A DNA stretch of 64,000 bases, taken from the NCBI GenBank assembly GCA_964304625.1, contig OZ199838.1, positions 2,604,001 to 2,668,000 on the forward strand, in the 5' to 3' direction. The first letter of the stretch is position 1, and every line of letters starts with the position of its first letter. The DNA comes from Kudoa neothunni (lineage: Eukaryota; Cnidaria). Positions 38,928 to 50,875 of this stretch are shown one piece after another. The notes beneath the pieces were generated by a model. It was not told where the DNA came from and ran no database searches. It saw only the letters and a list, made by a program, of their open reading frames with translations. Position numbers and translations under genes: made by a program.

Positions 38928-41900
38928 CTACGATAAAATATTTCCAATCCCCTGCGAAGCTGGGCAGTTCGCTTTAGGTAAATTTAAATAAAGCTCATCG
39001 TGCAAGCAAAAGTTGGTATTTTTTCGAATCCACTTAATATTAGACCACTTCTCACATCTATAGTAACATGTTGGTTCATTTACAATAACGATTATTATAA
39101 CAATACCCAAATAAAATATTTATTTTTAACCTATCGTAACTAAAATTTTAAAGGGTTTTCCCAAATCGAAATCGCTTTTAATATCGTAATATAGTATGTC
39201 CGATACATATGTATATTAAGTAAATTGATGTTCTCCCAATTTCCATATGGAATGGAAATTTGAAAAAGCAGTATTCTAAATCATAATTAATTATATTATC
39301 GTCAAAATTGTTACAAAATTCTCATGTAATCACATTTTTAAGCTGGTTGATGAAACTAGCTTCTAGATATTTTTTGGTAAAACTTCATCTAATAGAAAAA
39401 CGCACATATAATAATATAAGTATTTTCGTGAAATAAGGATAGGTATTATACGACGTGCCATATGGGATCGCCGGATCATCGAGGAATGATAACAAATTTC
39501 TTATAAAATTCATCTTTTTTGATAGATAACGCTTCTATTTTTCCTTAAGATATTTAAAAATCAGAGTAATATTAATTAACATGTATGCATAAAGCTTCTA
39601 AATTTTTATATTCAAGTATATTAACTCTTTTCGTTGAATTTACACTTAAAAACATGATTAATAATTCAATCGCGTCAAGAATGTTTGGATAATTTGAGAC
39701 AGTGGCGCATAATAATATAGGTTAACAGTAATATATGCCGCTCGGCAAGTTATTGAAGTTAAAAAATCAAAATAATTGCAGAAAAATGTTATTATTTTTG
39801 AATTGGCGTTTATTATAAACAGATTAATCCTACCGTAATCAATGAAATTACGCCACTAAAAACTAATTCAATAATTCGTACAAAAAGCCTTGGTGAAATG
39901 AGCCATCAGATTTATATTTCATTAATGGCAAATTACTAAATAAGTCTGAAATATTTTATGCTACGTTTTGTTATATTTACGCAGATAATTGGAAAATCGA
40001 TTAAACGTTTAATTTATTCACACGACGTTTAGGTTTTTCCACAACAGGTTCTAAAAAATGAAAAATTGATATAGAGTAATTTTTGTATTATTAATATTTG
40101 ATTGAAACGTATTTATTTGTTTGTTTATAATGATCTAAACTGGGGATCGGCAACCTGAGTAGGTTGCCGGGCCTGATTGTCATGCCAAACTAGAAGACCG
40201 GTCAGAATTTATATAAATCCTTTAGATGTAATGAATCTTTCTCGATACAATTGAAAATTAGCTAGGCAAATTTATATTTGATCTTTAAAATCATACATTT
40301 TCATTGCATTGCTAGAAAAAAATAACGAACGCTTTGCATAATTTTAGAAGGGAATAGTTGGTTTTATACAATTATTCTTTCAAAATTTACCTATTTTATT
40401 TGACAGTGGCTATTCTCATGGAAACGGACAACTCCTCCGTTATAAAAGATATTTCAAATCAGATTTCTTTCTTGAATTTAACAATTTTTAATTTTATTTT
40501 TAATGTGAAAAATATTGGAAAATTTAAAGAATAGAAATTCGATATTTTACCTGTCCTATTTACACTGTTCAATAAGTAAACTCACATTTTTAAACCTAAT
40601 ATTGTGTAACGTAAACATTTTAGTTGAGATGAAAAGTAAACAAATTTACTAATAAATAGAAACTGTTCTGTTCGTGCATTTTTGTATCACCCACCATGTC
40701 TGAATATGGGCGTGAAACCTAATTGATTATGGGGTGTTCTATTTCGTGAGAATATTTCAAAGTTTTAACCAAATTTGAAATAACTAAAATCTGTAGAACA
40801 ATTTTTTATATTACATTCAGTTGGAGAAGAGAAATTTAATCTTTCGTAGGATATAAAATACCAATTGCATGGAATAAGTCTGGAAAGTGGTATCATTATT
40901 GCTTCATATGAAGCGCTTTCAAATTGATCTGCTCAAACCTATACCTTGTATTAAATAATATTATTTTACTGTTAAAATTTCGAATGTGATTATTTTGGAG
41001 AAATTTTTTTGGGCGCACAGCCAAACAACCATGGCGTGGCTAGTGGGTAAGTTGATCAATTCTTCATTGGGGTGAAAATTGATTTTTTTGAAGTATTAAG
41101 ATTACACATTCCTCATTATCAGGAAGTAAATGTTTGCAATCTTTAAATGAAATTTATCAGAACAGTTCAAACTGCTCAAGGGCGAATTAACCGTTATTTT
41201 AACTCCATCATTGTTTATTATAATATTTACTACATTCTTTCGTTGGCTCGTTTTACAAAAGTCAAAGTAAAGATACCCCAAAAATTTTCATTTTATAAAT
41301 TTACCCATTGAAACACTACCAGAGGAATTAATGCAGAAAATTTAGAATCACCCCGCTTGTTAAAAATTGATAAATGAGTTTAAATTAGGAAGTATAGGTT
41401 TACATTTAAATTAAAACTCATAGGTTTTGTATTCATGAACAGGCACCATAAAAACCTTTATCGTACTTTCGATTAAAGTAAATATATTTGTAGGGGCAAA
41501 ACAACGAAAATCCCTCGAAATTATGGTACAACCTTATAAATACATATAAAAAGTGGTTAAAACCGATGTAAAATAGTTCGAATCCAATTAATATCCATTT
41601 ACTAACGACAGTTTTGTTAAATTTATATTAAAAAATGTTCAGATAAAAGCGTATATGTTCACATTTTATTTAAATTATAATATTTGTATTACATAATATT
41701 AGGCTCAAAAACGTGAGTGTACTACTGGTGAACAGTGTAAATAGGGCAGACAACGTGTTGAATTTTTCTTCTTTAAATTTTAAACAATTTTTACAACAAA
41801 AATTAGATTAAAAATAGCTAAATTCAAAAAAGAAATCTGATTTGAAATATCTTTCTTTTATAACGGAGGAGTTATTCATTTCCATGAGAATAGTCACCGC

Positions 41901-43531
41901 CATTTTATTTATATTGGATTTAAGATTTCATATAATTAAATGATGATTCAAAATCGTTAAGAACAATAATTAAAAGTTTCCACTCATCAAAATAAGACTT
42001 ATATCATACAACAAGTGAAACTAAGTAAAAAATCTGATCAGGGGAATATTTCGAGATTTATTTTGGTTTTACAAATGTATATTTAGAAAACAGGAGATAA
42101 CATTTAATTAACTTCGTTAATATTGCTATTAAGCGTCCTTATGCGATGAAAGGATCGGTTATGAAAATAAAGGAAATGATACAATTTCTGTCTAATAAGA
42201 AAACAATTTAACTTTATTATTGACACCCTCGCGGACTGGATGAAGAAAGCTCCCGGACAAAATTTTGTCCGCAGGCCGGTTGTTGTCCACCCCTGGTATA
42301 ACCGATTCTAAAAGTATTAACCGCATATATCCCCTATAAATAGGAGCCGTTTGAATAAATAATTGTCCTCACGCAGACGTACACTCAAATTAAGATTAAA
42401 TTTATTCCCCGGAGAACATTAAGACAAAAAAGCGTCATACTTTGGATTTGAATTAGAAGGACAGGCAAAAAATAATTCATTTTAAAAAATATTGTTAAAT
42501 ATTCATTTCATTTAATCCTTACCTGGAACTAAAATTTAACTATGAAATTTGAATATTTTTATCAATTACCATAATTAATAATTATACGCTAGTTTTAATT
42601 TCTAATATTTAATTCTGATGTTAGTAAACTTTAAATTATGTGAAAGAATGCAGATTGATGAAAAATTACGCATTGAAAGTTTCTCCATCACCACATGTAT
42701 CATATTTTCAGCCTGCGTGTAGTCGGCCATGTGATAGTAAAGTTTTGATGAGGAAGCAATTTTCTCCATGACTACTGTGTTAGCATATTTTCCAATCGCG
42801 ATAGATACAATGAAAATTCTGCTGGCAGTAAGATTTTTTGCAATTTTTATCAATAAGTCGTAATGTCCACAATTTTCCACTTGATGACTGACCACAATAA
42901 GTACCTATAGGAATAAAAGGATGAGCACAGAGATAACAACACTAGGCTAAGAGAAAGAACTGAAAGATATTCAAAAGTTGTCCAAATGATTGTTAATCCC
43001 AGAATAAATTGTAAATACTTTTGTTCTTTGAGATTTTTTCATACGTTTGAAAATCTGATAAGCTTGCCCAACTCCTCCAGCAAGACATGATTTTTTGGCT
43101 ATACCACAAGAAAAACTAATAGATAGTGAAATTGCATTTAATATTACATTTAGAAAAATTGATTTTATCGGTGATCAATTTCACTGCTAGATCTCTAGAT
43201 GTTGCAGCTGTATCATTGAAATTCCATAGTATAGTGGGCATGTCGGAATAGAACACAAACCCGGTTCTGCTGTTACTGCCGGTCTCCAAGACTTTTTCTA
43301 CCATTGAAATGAGCATAGAGTTTAAGCGATGTTTATAAACATCTGGCATAGCGCAATCATCTACTACTAACAGTACATCCATTGAGTTTAGAATGCTGCA
43401 TTCGATTCGCGAGAGTTTGCTACAATACGAGTGGTTAGTGATTATTAATTAAACATATGCTTAATTATCTTGAACTACACTCACCATATAACACAAATCA
43501 GAATCAACTTTAGATATCTATTTCTATACAT
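38928..43531 (-). CDS. secreted single-vWA protein, C-terminal exons tentative
   Basis: The start ATG at 43531 opens a hydrophobic signal-peptide exon (YLKLILICVI). It splices at GTGAGT to an exon carrying ECSILNSMDVLLVVDDCA, the first vWA strand (about 43433-43160). A small exon at about 43097-43020 (KKSCLAGGVGQAYQIF) and a third at about 42902-42655 (VLIVVSHQVENCG, IFIVSIAIG) complete one vWA domain with the same exon plan as its neighbours. A likely donor (GTAATTTTTC) then precedes a frame that ends at 42602. Farther down I see candidate exons at about 40044-40015 (PVVEKPKRR) and 39210-39130, and a Cys-rich exon ending at 38928 (FCLHDELYLNLPKANC). These resemble the tail of the other vWA genes. 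If they do not belong, the gene ends near 42602. The metal site is degenerate (DDCAMPD). Confidence 0.6.
39702..39864. mobile_element. possible small MITE with short inverted ends
   Basis: The left end reads agtggcgcataat and the right end, inverted, agtggcgtaattt, spanning about 163 bp with no coding content. Target duplications are not clear. A similar lone end occurs near 844. It lies in a putative intron of the secreted vWA gene. Confidence 0.3.
40140..42295. mobile_element. hAT-like DNA transposon remnant, nonautonomous
   Basis: The left terminus reads ctggggatcggcaacc and the right terminus, inverted, caggggtggacaacaacc. Both fit the hAT-superfamily terminal repeat (CAGGGGTCGGCAACC-like). 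Inside lies a second, much longer inverted pair at about 40385-40640 and 41690-41925, sharing words such as ggctattctcatgg and aactcctccgttataaaag. The inside is therefore foldback-like or a nested element. I see no intact transposase frame and no clean 8-bp target duplication (gatctaaa versus gtataacc), so the copy appears old. Confidence 0.6.
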
Positions 43532-43925
43532 TACTATTCTTCAATGTATTTTTTATGTAAAATTAAAAAGTATTTATTTTTTTCTAAATTAGTACGAACA
43601 GTGTTTGGATGCTGTAATGTGTCAAAATTGTCCATAGATATTACACCATTAATTCTTTTGCCACCTTAAATATTGATAAAAATATGCTTTCCTAGGTTAT
43701 AGCTTTTGATTGAGAAATAGAATAAAGAGAGTAAATTCAAATAAAACAAAATTTGATGCATCATATTATAATCGTTAAAAGAATCGTATTGAAACAAGGC
43801 CAAACCAAATATTGTTTATTTGTGTTGTTGACCGGAGAAGTGACTATCGCACCGAGAAAATTAAAATTGTTTACAAGAAACCAATAACAAATGATATCGA
43901 AATGTTTTAATTTTGAATAGTGGAA

Positions 43926-46900
43926 TTAAGGCTGAGAACTACCACTGCGGAAAGCAGAATCGATAACATTCGGTTTTGAAGTTTCCACACAAACCCAGCC
44001 ATCAAGATTATTTCTATTGTTCGTCGAGTTGGTCGATAATGCTCTAATTTGAGTTTCTAATTTTGTCAATTATTTAAACAATAGATGATTAATTAGACAC
44101 TTTTATCATCCCTTAATGTGGAGTTATTTGAGTTTCGATGTTGAATAGTACGAGATGGGGGCATATAATTGTGAATGTTTTTTTCGGTTTCTTCATCAAA
44201 CAGATCCTCTGGCGGTTCAGGAAATGATACCATTTCTGAGGAAGAGTCGGTGGAAGATTCTGTAGATATACTATTGGACTGAGAAAGTTTGTCTTCCTCG
44301 TCTGGTGCTGTATTTGATATCAATTTCATGATACCCTGTTCTTGCGCGCTTGATTTTATTATTTTGAATTTGAGCGTGGGTTCACAAGCTTTGATTTTAC
44401 TAACGACTTCCGCCACACTGAGTCCACTCAATGGCCAATCATTCACTGATACAAGTTGGTCACCAAGATGAAATTTTTCACTCTAGGATCAAATCTCAAA
44501 ACACAAATTACAAACAAATAACAACTTGATCAGCTAATAATCCTTTCACAATCGACTTTATGAATATGGAACTGCTTTTCGATGGTGATGATTCGTCTTG
44601 CACTGCCACAATATGGATTCCTAGTGATTGATCGGGGGGTTTGTTGAGTTGGAAAATGTTTACTTTACTGTTTTCAACTTCTGAATCTTTAATCTTTTTA
44701 ATATTTTCATTGTCTAAAAACAATAAGAAATAAATTATTAATTAAGTAGCTACTTTTTAACACATTGCGTTCGAATCGACTTTCCCAATTGGATTTTGGA
44801 TCACTGTTTATCACAAGCACCGTTATACCTATTTGTATTTATCTCATGAATTCTATTTGTATAAGCACCTTCTAGGATGAGAGGTTGTAAAAAATTCCTA
44901 ATACAGACGGTGATATTTTCGTTGTTATGACTATAATAGTCATCATCTGCTATCAAAAGAATTTGGCTATTATTGTTGGGGTTTAATGAGCCATTGTTAA
45001 CAAGATTATATTTGTTTAGAATTTGGTTAATCAGTTCTATAACACTATAAAAAGAGCTAATAATTTCGTTGATACTGGTAGGATTATTAGGGTTTGTCAA
45101 GAGAAATTTGAAAAGACTCTTTACGTAGGCAGGCGGAACAAATTTTAATTCCTCCAAAATATTTTCCATATTATTGGCATCGACGCACTCAAGTATATGT
45201 AACAGCTGGAATAAATTTATTGATCTCATATAACAAAAAAAATTAACAGAAAGACCTCGTATGAACTTTGAAATTGATCATCAAACGCTTCTTCTAAACC
45301 TTGGGCTTCAGCCCAGATTCTGAAATAAGCCAACTTCAAATTAATCACACGGCACATTTGTTGGATTGAGGTTGTAGTGTAGTCGACAACAGCACTTGAA
45401 AATAGGTGGTGATTGTTGTGAGTGCCAGGCAATAGGTCATTTGTCAAATCAACACCACACAAATGAGCAACCAACCATTCATTGCAATAATGGAAAATCT
45501 TTTGAAAAATCTGCACCGTAAAAGATATGTTCAGTTTCATATAGTAAAATAAACTGATCCACGAATTCAATGATACAAAAATATCACTAATAGTGGGATT
45601 TCGTTTGGATAACCGTAAAAAGCTTCCTATCATAAATGCTAAATTTTCAATGTGAAATCAACAAAAACTGGAACCAATGTTAAAAGCTTACATGCTTTAT
45701 TGTGATAGCTATGCACACTGAAGTCGACGTCACTGTAGATCAGTTGATCGATTTCAGTTTCACTAAAGCCGTGTCCATTGTTTACATCCAACAGGGTGGT
45801 TAATATATAGTCGAGTTCTTGTTGTAGAATCATGTTGATGTTTCTAGTTAATAATTCCACAATTAAAAAATAAATAATATTTTTATTGTTAATAAATTAT
45901 TTGATTAATGTTTAAATTAACCAATTGTTTGAACTATATTCCACAATATAATATTGTTTATTTATTATTTAATTTATTAATTGCGTAGAATTTTTGTTAA
46001 ATTGATATATTGTTTATAAATCATCTAATTAATTGATTAGATTGTATTATTGATATAATTGAACAATTTGAATAATAGATTAAAGGCTTAATCACTATGG
46101 AAAGATGAAGCAACATGCAATGGTAATAATAAGAATAATAACCGTATCATTTCCTTGATAGAATCTTCGATGGTTGAAATTAGCACCTTGGGTATAGTGC
46201 GTTGTAGGAAGTAGTCATTGGTGATAAGGTGATACAGTTGGGAGGTGTTTGAGAGCCAGAAAACCATTCTAATAAAATCATCCGAGCTTTTCTAATTTTC
46301 AAACGAGAATTAATATGCGAATCCGCCAACTAATAACTCACTTTAAAGATATGAAATAGCTCGTGTATTGCGTATGTAATATCACCAACAAATTGTTGAT
46401 AAGTGGGATTCGGATGGCATTCACCTTGACTATCAGCACAGATTGGATTCAAATGTTCGTACAACGAACAGAATGTCATGTAGATAACAAAAGACGGCTC
46501 CAACTTATAGTCACAGGATTTTGGCTCCGCATTAGTGATAGATGATTCCACTACACGTTTAAATTTGCCAAAAATATATCTATGGCCGAGTGGTAATGGT
46601 GGGAATTTTTCCAACCCCAGCGATTGTAATATGGTTTTAAGATTTTTCGATTTGGCTAGTTGATTGAAATGTTGTTTCATCTAAATGAGCGAAATAATTA
46701 ACGGAGAGACAGACTGAGAGGAAAGCTAAATCAATCGTTAATTGAGATGAGGTGGCAACGTTCAATGACGCTTGCACTTTGAACTCTCATGAGATAAACG
46801 TATTATGATGAAAAAGTGATGTGAGAATTACCGTGTCTTTATCGGTAGCTGAACTACACAAATAAACTGTTAGTATAAGTGGAATATTGCCGTAGTTACT

Positions 46901-49225
46901 TTTCTACAGCGGCATTCTTGATATTGTTTTCACTTCTATTGCTAAACGTTGGAATGATCGAGTTGTAGTCATATTTGGTATCGGCATTGGGATTGTAGAA
47001 ATGAGGATGATTTATTGTGATATCATAGCAATAGTTGTTACCTATAGTAAGTCGAGCGCTCTCATGGACAATGATCTTATCGTAGATTCTTTCATCGTTG
47101 ATTCTCACGTCAGCATCCAAAACGCATGGAACAAGAGTCAACACATTGTCCAGTGTAGACACAATACAATGTATAGGTAGAATAGTCGAGCCGTTGTGTT
47201 GAGGAAATAATACAATCTTGGTTGGATTCTGACCCAAATATATTCTCTCTTTCATCAACTTTTTATTGGTTCCAAAGATAGCGATGTCTTTCTCCAGAAA
47301 AATACATGTGGGTATATCTTTGATGTGGTAAGGAATATCTCGATCGGATGAACTACACAATCGCATAACCACATTATAGCTGTTGGTTGGAGGTTTGGGT
47401 TTGGTTATGGAACCAAAACCAGTTGGTGGTGTGAGTGTGGAATTGTATTTTTCAATATCAACACTTTTAACCGACTCCATTTTCACTGTTTTTCTTATGT
47501 GAAACATAATGGTTTGGTATTTGTACTGCAATTGATGATAGAATTCTAATGGTTTTACGTTGGCCGGCAATACGTATTCTTGGGTATCACGTCGAAAGCT
47601 CTTCAAATTAGAATTCGGATGGCTGTTATTGGTTATCACCACCACAACCATGTGACATTCATCTGCATTTGCTACCATTCCAGACAACGCAAACTTGCCG
47701 AGCGCCTCGTTTATTACATTTTGTACCGTGTCCTCCGCGGAAACTATCACTGTCTTGTAGGGCGCCTCTGGAAACAAGCTTGTGGCAAAAACTTTAATTG
47801 TGCCAATTGAGGGCTGATTTCTCGAGGCCGCATCACCAATTTTTTTCTTCGACAATACTAGTTTTTTGTTCACCATCTTTTGACGTTGTCTTTCGATCAC
47901 TTTGTTTCTATCGGAAATAGTTCTAGTGAATGCGCTGTCGGATATCAGCATAAATGGTGGCAGTTTGGTGTCTGTTATTTGAATAAATAAAAGTTAGTTT
48001 AATAGTTAATCAAAAAAATATTAAATGGATTAGTTATCAAGTTAATTAATACTTTTGGCTGGGTTATAATTATTCGTCGCCAATTTATTGTTGGAACCAA
48101 TACCCACAAATTTGGTGTAATTGTTCGCTTGGCATAGAAAAAACTTTCCCTCTCTACCATCGTCACACCATCCTAGTTGAATTTCGAGCGGTCTATCCTT
48201 TGGTTCAAGCTTTTTGTATTCTTAATATAAATATTAATTCAAATTTTATTTTATTCAATTCATTTTATTATCCATTCTATAAAATATTTAAAGAATTATT
48301 GGGGTCAATTAAATCTCCTTATGCAGGTTGGAGTATAGTCAATAATGTAATGGTTGGGTAATAGCAATAAATTATATTAAAATCTAAGAATAAAATATGT
48401 GAAAACTATAATAAAAGTTTATGGAGATTTAAAAAATTGTTACGCATACTCAGGCTGTGCTTAAGGTTAAATTTAATTCTTAACTGATAATAACGGTGGA
48501 AATTTAAAATTGCATCCACATGTAAACCATCTTAATCTAAAGTATGTTAAAAAATTGTTTTATGGATGCAACTCGTTAGAAGATATTTTTAAATATATAT
48601 ATATATATATATATATATTTCTAATGTGTAGTAATTAAGAGTGAAAATATAATATTTGCTAATAGCTGTACTCTGGAAATCCTATGGGATTTAATATTAT
48701 ATTTGTTTATGATTTTTTATCAGGATAACTAATTCTTATTAGATATATATATTATAATATTTATAATTCATTAATTAAAAATTCAAGGATAATTAACCGA
48801 TTATTAATATATAAATAGACTTAATCGTGTTTTGATAGCACACTTTCGCCAATTAAAACACAATTACCTCCATTGTCATGTGTTTCTATAAGATAATAAT
48901 GATGTGGGGATTTTATTTGAAGTTTTTCAATTGAAATAGCTATAACTTCTTGAGTGATTGTCACACTGGAAACTCGACAACACTTGCTTATGGTATTTAG
49001 ATGGTCATCCTGATAATATATCCTAATTATCCCATAATATTCCAGATTCTAAATATTATTGGGGGTAACGTGACCACTCAATTTTGAAAATACGTCGTTC
49101 GGTGAGGTTAAGTGATATAGTGCTAATCTCTCATTGTTCCACGTTTGTATCAATTTTTCCAATTCTTTCTTTTTTAATGATTTCGTCGATCGAGTTTTTA
49201 ATCTTTGTTCTCCGATCACATCCAT
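43926..49225 (-). CDS. AFDN: Afadin / canoe (RA-RA-FHA-DIL-PDZ junction scaffold)
   Basis: Links Ras/Rap GTPases and nectins to actin at adherens junctions. The first exon (ATG 49225) has ELEKLIQTWNNERLALYHL, matching the afadin start (KLADIIHHWNANRLDLFEI). The first RA domain runs over exons at about 49016-48870 and 48222-48052 (DRPLEIQLGW). The large exon at about 47985-46896 holds FTRTISDRNKVIERQRQK and the second RA domain (IKVFATSLFPEAPYKTVIV). The FHA domain follows, with ERIYLGQNPTKIVLF and GSTILPIHCIVS. DIL-domain exons lie at about 46680-45240 (LEPSFVIYMTF, MVFWLSNTSQLYHL, LAYFRIWAEAQGLEEAFDD). PDZ exons lie at about 44710-44330 (SLGIHIVAVQD, LGDQLVSVNDWPL). A last short exon ends TAA at 43926. 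I estimate about 1,250 residues against 1,824 in human. The missing part is the Pro-rich, F-actin-binding C terminus. Confidence 0.9.
48594..48617. repeat. AT dinucleotide microsatellite
   Basis: A run of about twelve TA units within an afadin intron. Confidence 0.9.
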
Positions 49226-50875
49226 TTTCAAACCAACCACACAATAGACCAAAGCCTCGCCTAAATTCAACCTATCGTTCTCTCACATACACTTACGTTT
49301 ATGATTACCTTCTTATACTATACTGTCGATCTTTTTTTTCAAAAGCGTATTATCGATATTACACTGTAATCAACTTTCTCACAACAACACCAGTTAAAAT
49401 GTAAAAGCTAAAAGCAACTTCCGAAAGCAAATTTCACTATCGGTTGTTTCCTTGTGGGATTTGTAACAAATATATTGAGGGAAATTAATATGTGTTGAGA
49501 ACTAGTATCCTAGCAACGGATTAGTTTTTTTACTAAGACACACAAAACCAATAAACTGCCATTAGTTACTTTACATGCATCACTGAGCACACAAAATGAT
49601 ATTAACTAACGATAAGATTGTTATCATCTTTACAGTTAGGCAACACAATCAATGAACAAAAGTTTCTACTACCATCTTTTCGCATCAGCGATTATTGCAT
49701 AAGATGACTGGGAGTGAAATATGTAATCATATTCCTATTTTTGCAGTTAATATTAATCAAAAATATTCTCAATATTCAAGATAATTTTTTATTCGTAACC
49801 AATTATATTCATGCTAATATAAGAGTGTCATTTTAACAAATTTATTTGAGTTCAAAGTGCATTAGGCATTATTTTCGGACAAAATGTGACAAAACTTCCT
49901 TTCAAACTTGGAAATAAATTTTTATTGAGGAACTTGATAATGAAAATAATTTTTTGAGGCAATTATCTCTTCGTATGGATTATAAATACTAATTATTACA
50001 ATGAATATTATAAAAATATATTTTTGTTTAGGAAATGGTTATTGGTATGGTGAACAATGTTCAGGCGTCATTAGTTTTGACTCCATATAATTATTCCTAA
50101 TCCCAAAGAGCGAATCTATGAGTTGGAAATAATTGAATATAAATTCTGTTTTTGATTAAAATTTACCGTATTAATAGTCTCTGTCTTAATAATAAAATCA
50201 GTATAAACCTTTAAAGTAGAGGTGAATTTGAAAAAAACGGTTCAATTGCAAACCCCTTAGTTAGAGGATTAGTAATCTTAATGTGGATCAAACTTTATCC
50301 ATATATATTTAAATTTATCTTAATGGAAAATTCCAAAACAGTTTTGAAGAAATTTTATGGTTTGTTATGTTATAGACCGAACCCCACGAGAAATTTTCAG
50401 TGATTTTTATCACAACTCTAACTTGGAATAAAAATGACGAATAAATTGATGTTGTAGTCACGACCAATTTTTGGGAGAAACAGAGAGGTGTTATATTTTC
50501 CATTTGAATAATAAGAAGTTTTATTACAGATAATAAATAGGTTGCATTTGTTACTGATAGCGAACCTCGACAACGTAAGGATTGGTTGGAGCCCCTTATC
50601 TAATCATATAAACCAGTGCCGTGGTTGAAAAATGAAAAATTTTGTTTTAATTATGGAAAAGAATAGCAGCTGAAGTTTCTTAGCAGGGTCATTGCAATAA
50701 CCTTCATATAGTTATTTTAGGGATATTTGTTTCGTTAGAGACCCATAGATTAGGGCAAAAATTAATATAGATAAATGGATCATTATTTAAGAGAAGTGCG
50801 ATCTACATTAAATCGCCAAAACATCAAACAGATCCAATTCTATTTCGTTTCTAAATAGAATTTTCTAAATTAAAA
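49226..50875. other. divergent intergenic region between afadin and a vWA gene
   Basis: The region holds the 5' flanks of two genes on opposite strands. I see no coding exon and no recognisable promoter element. Confidence 0.5.
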
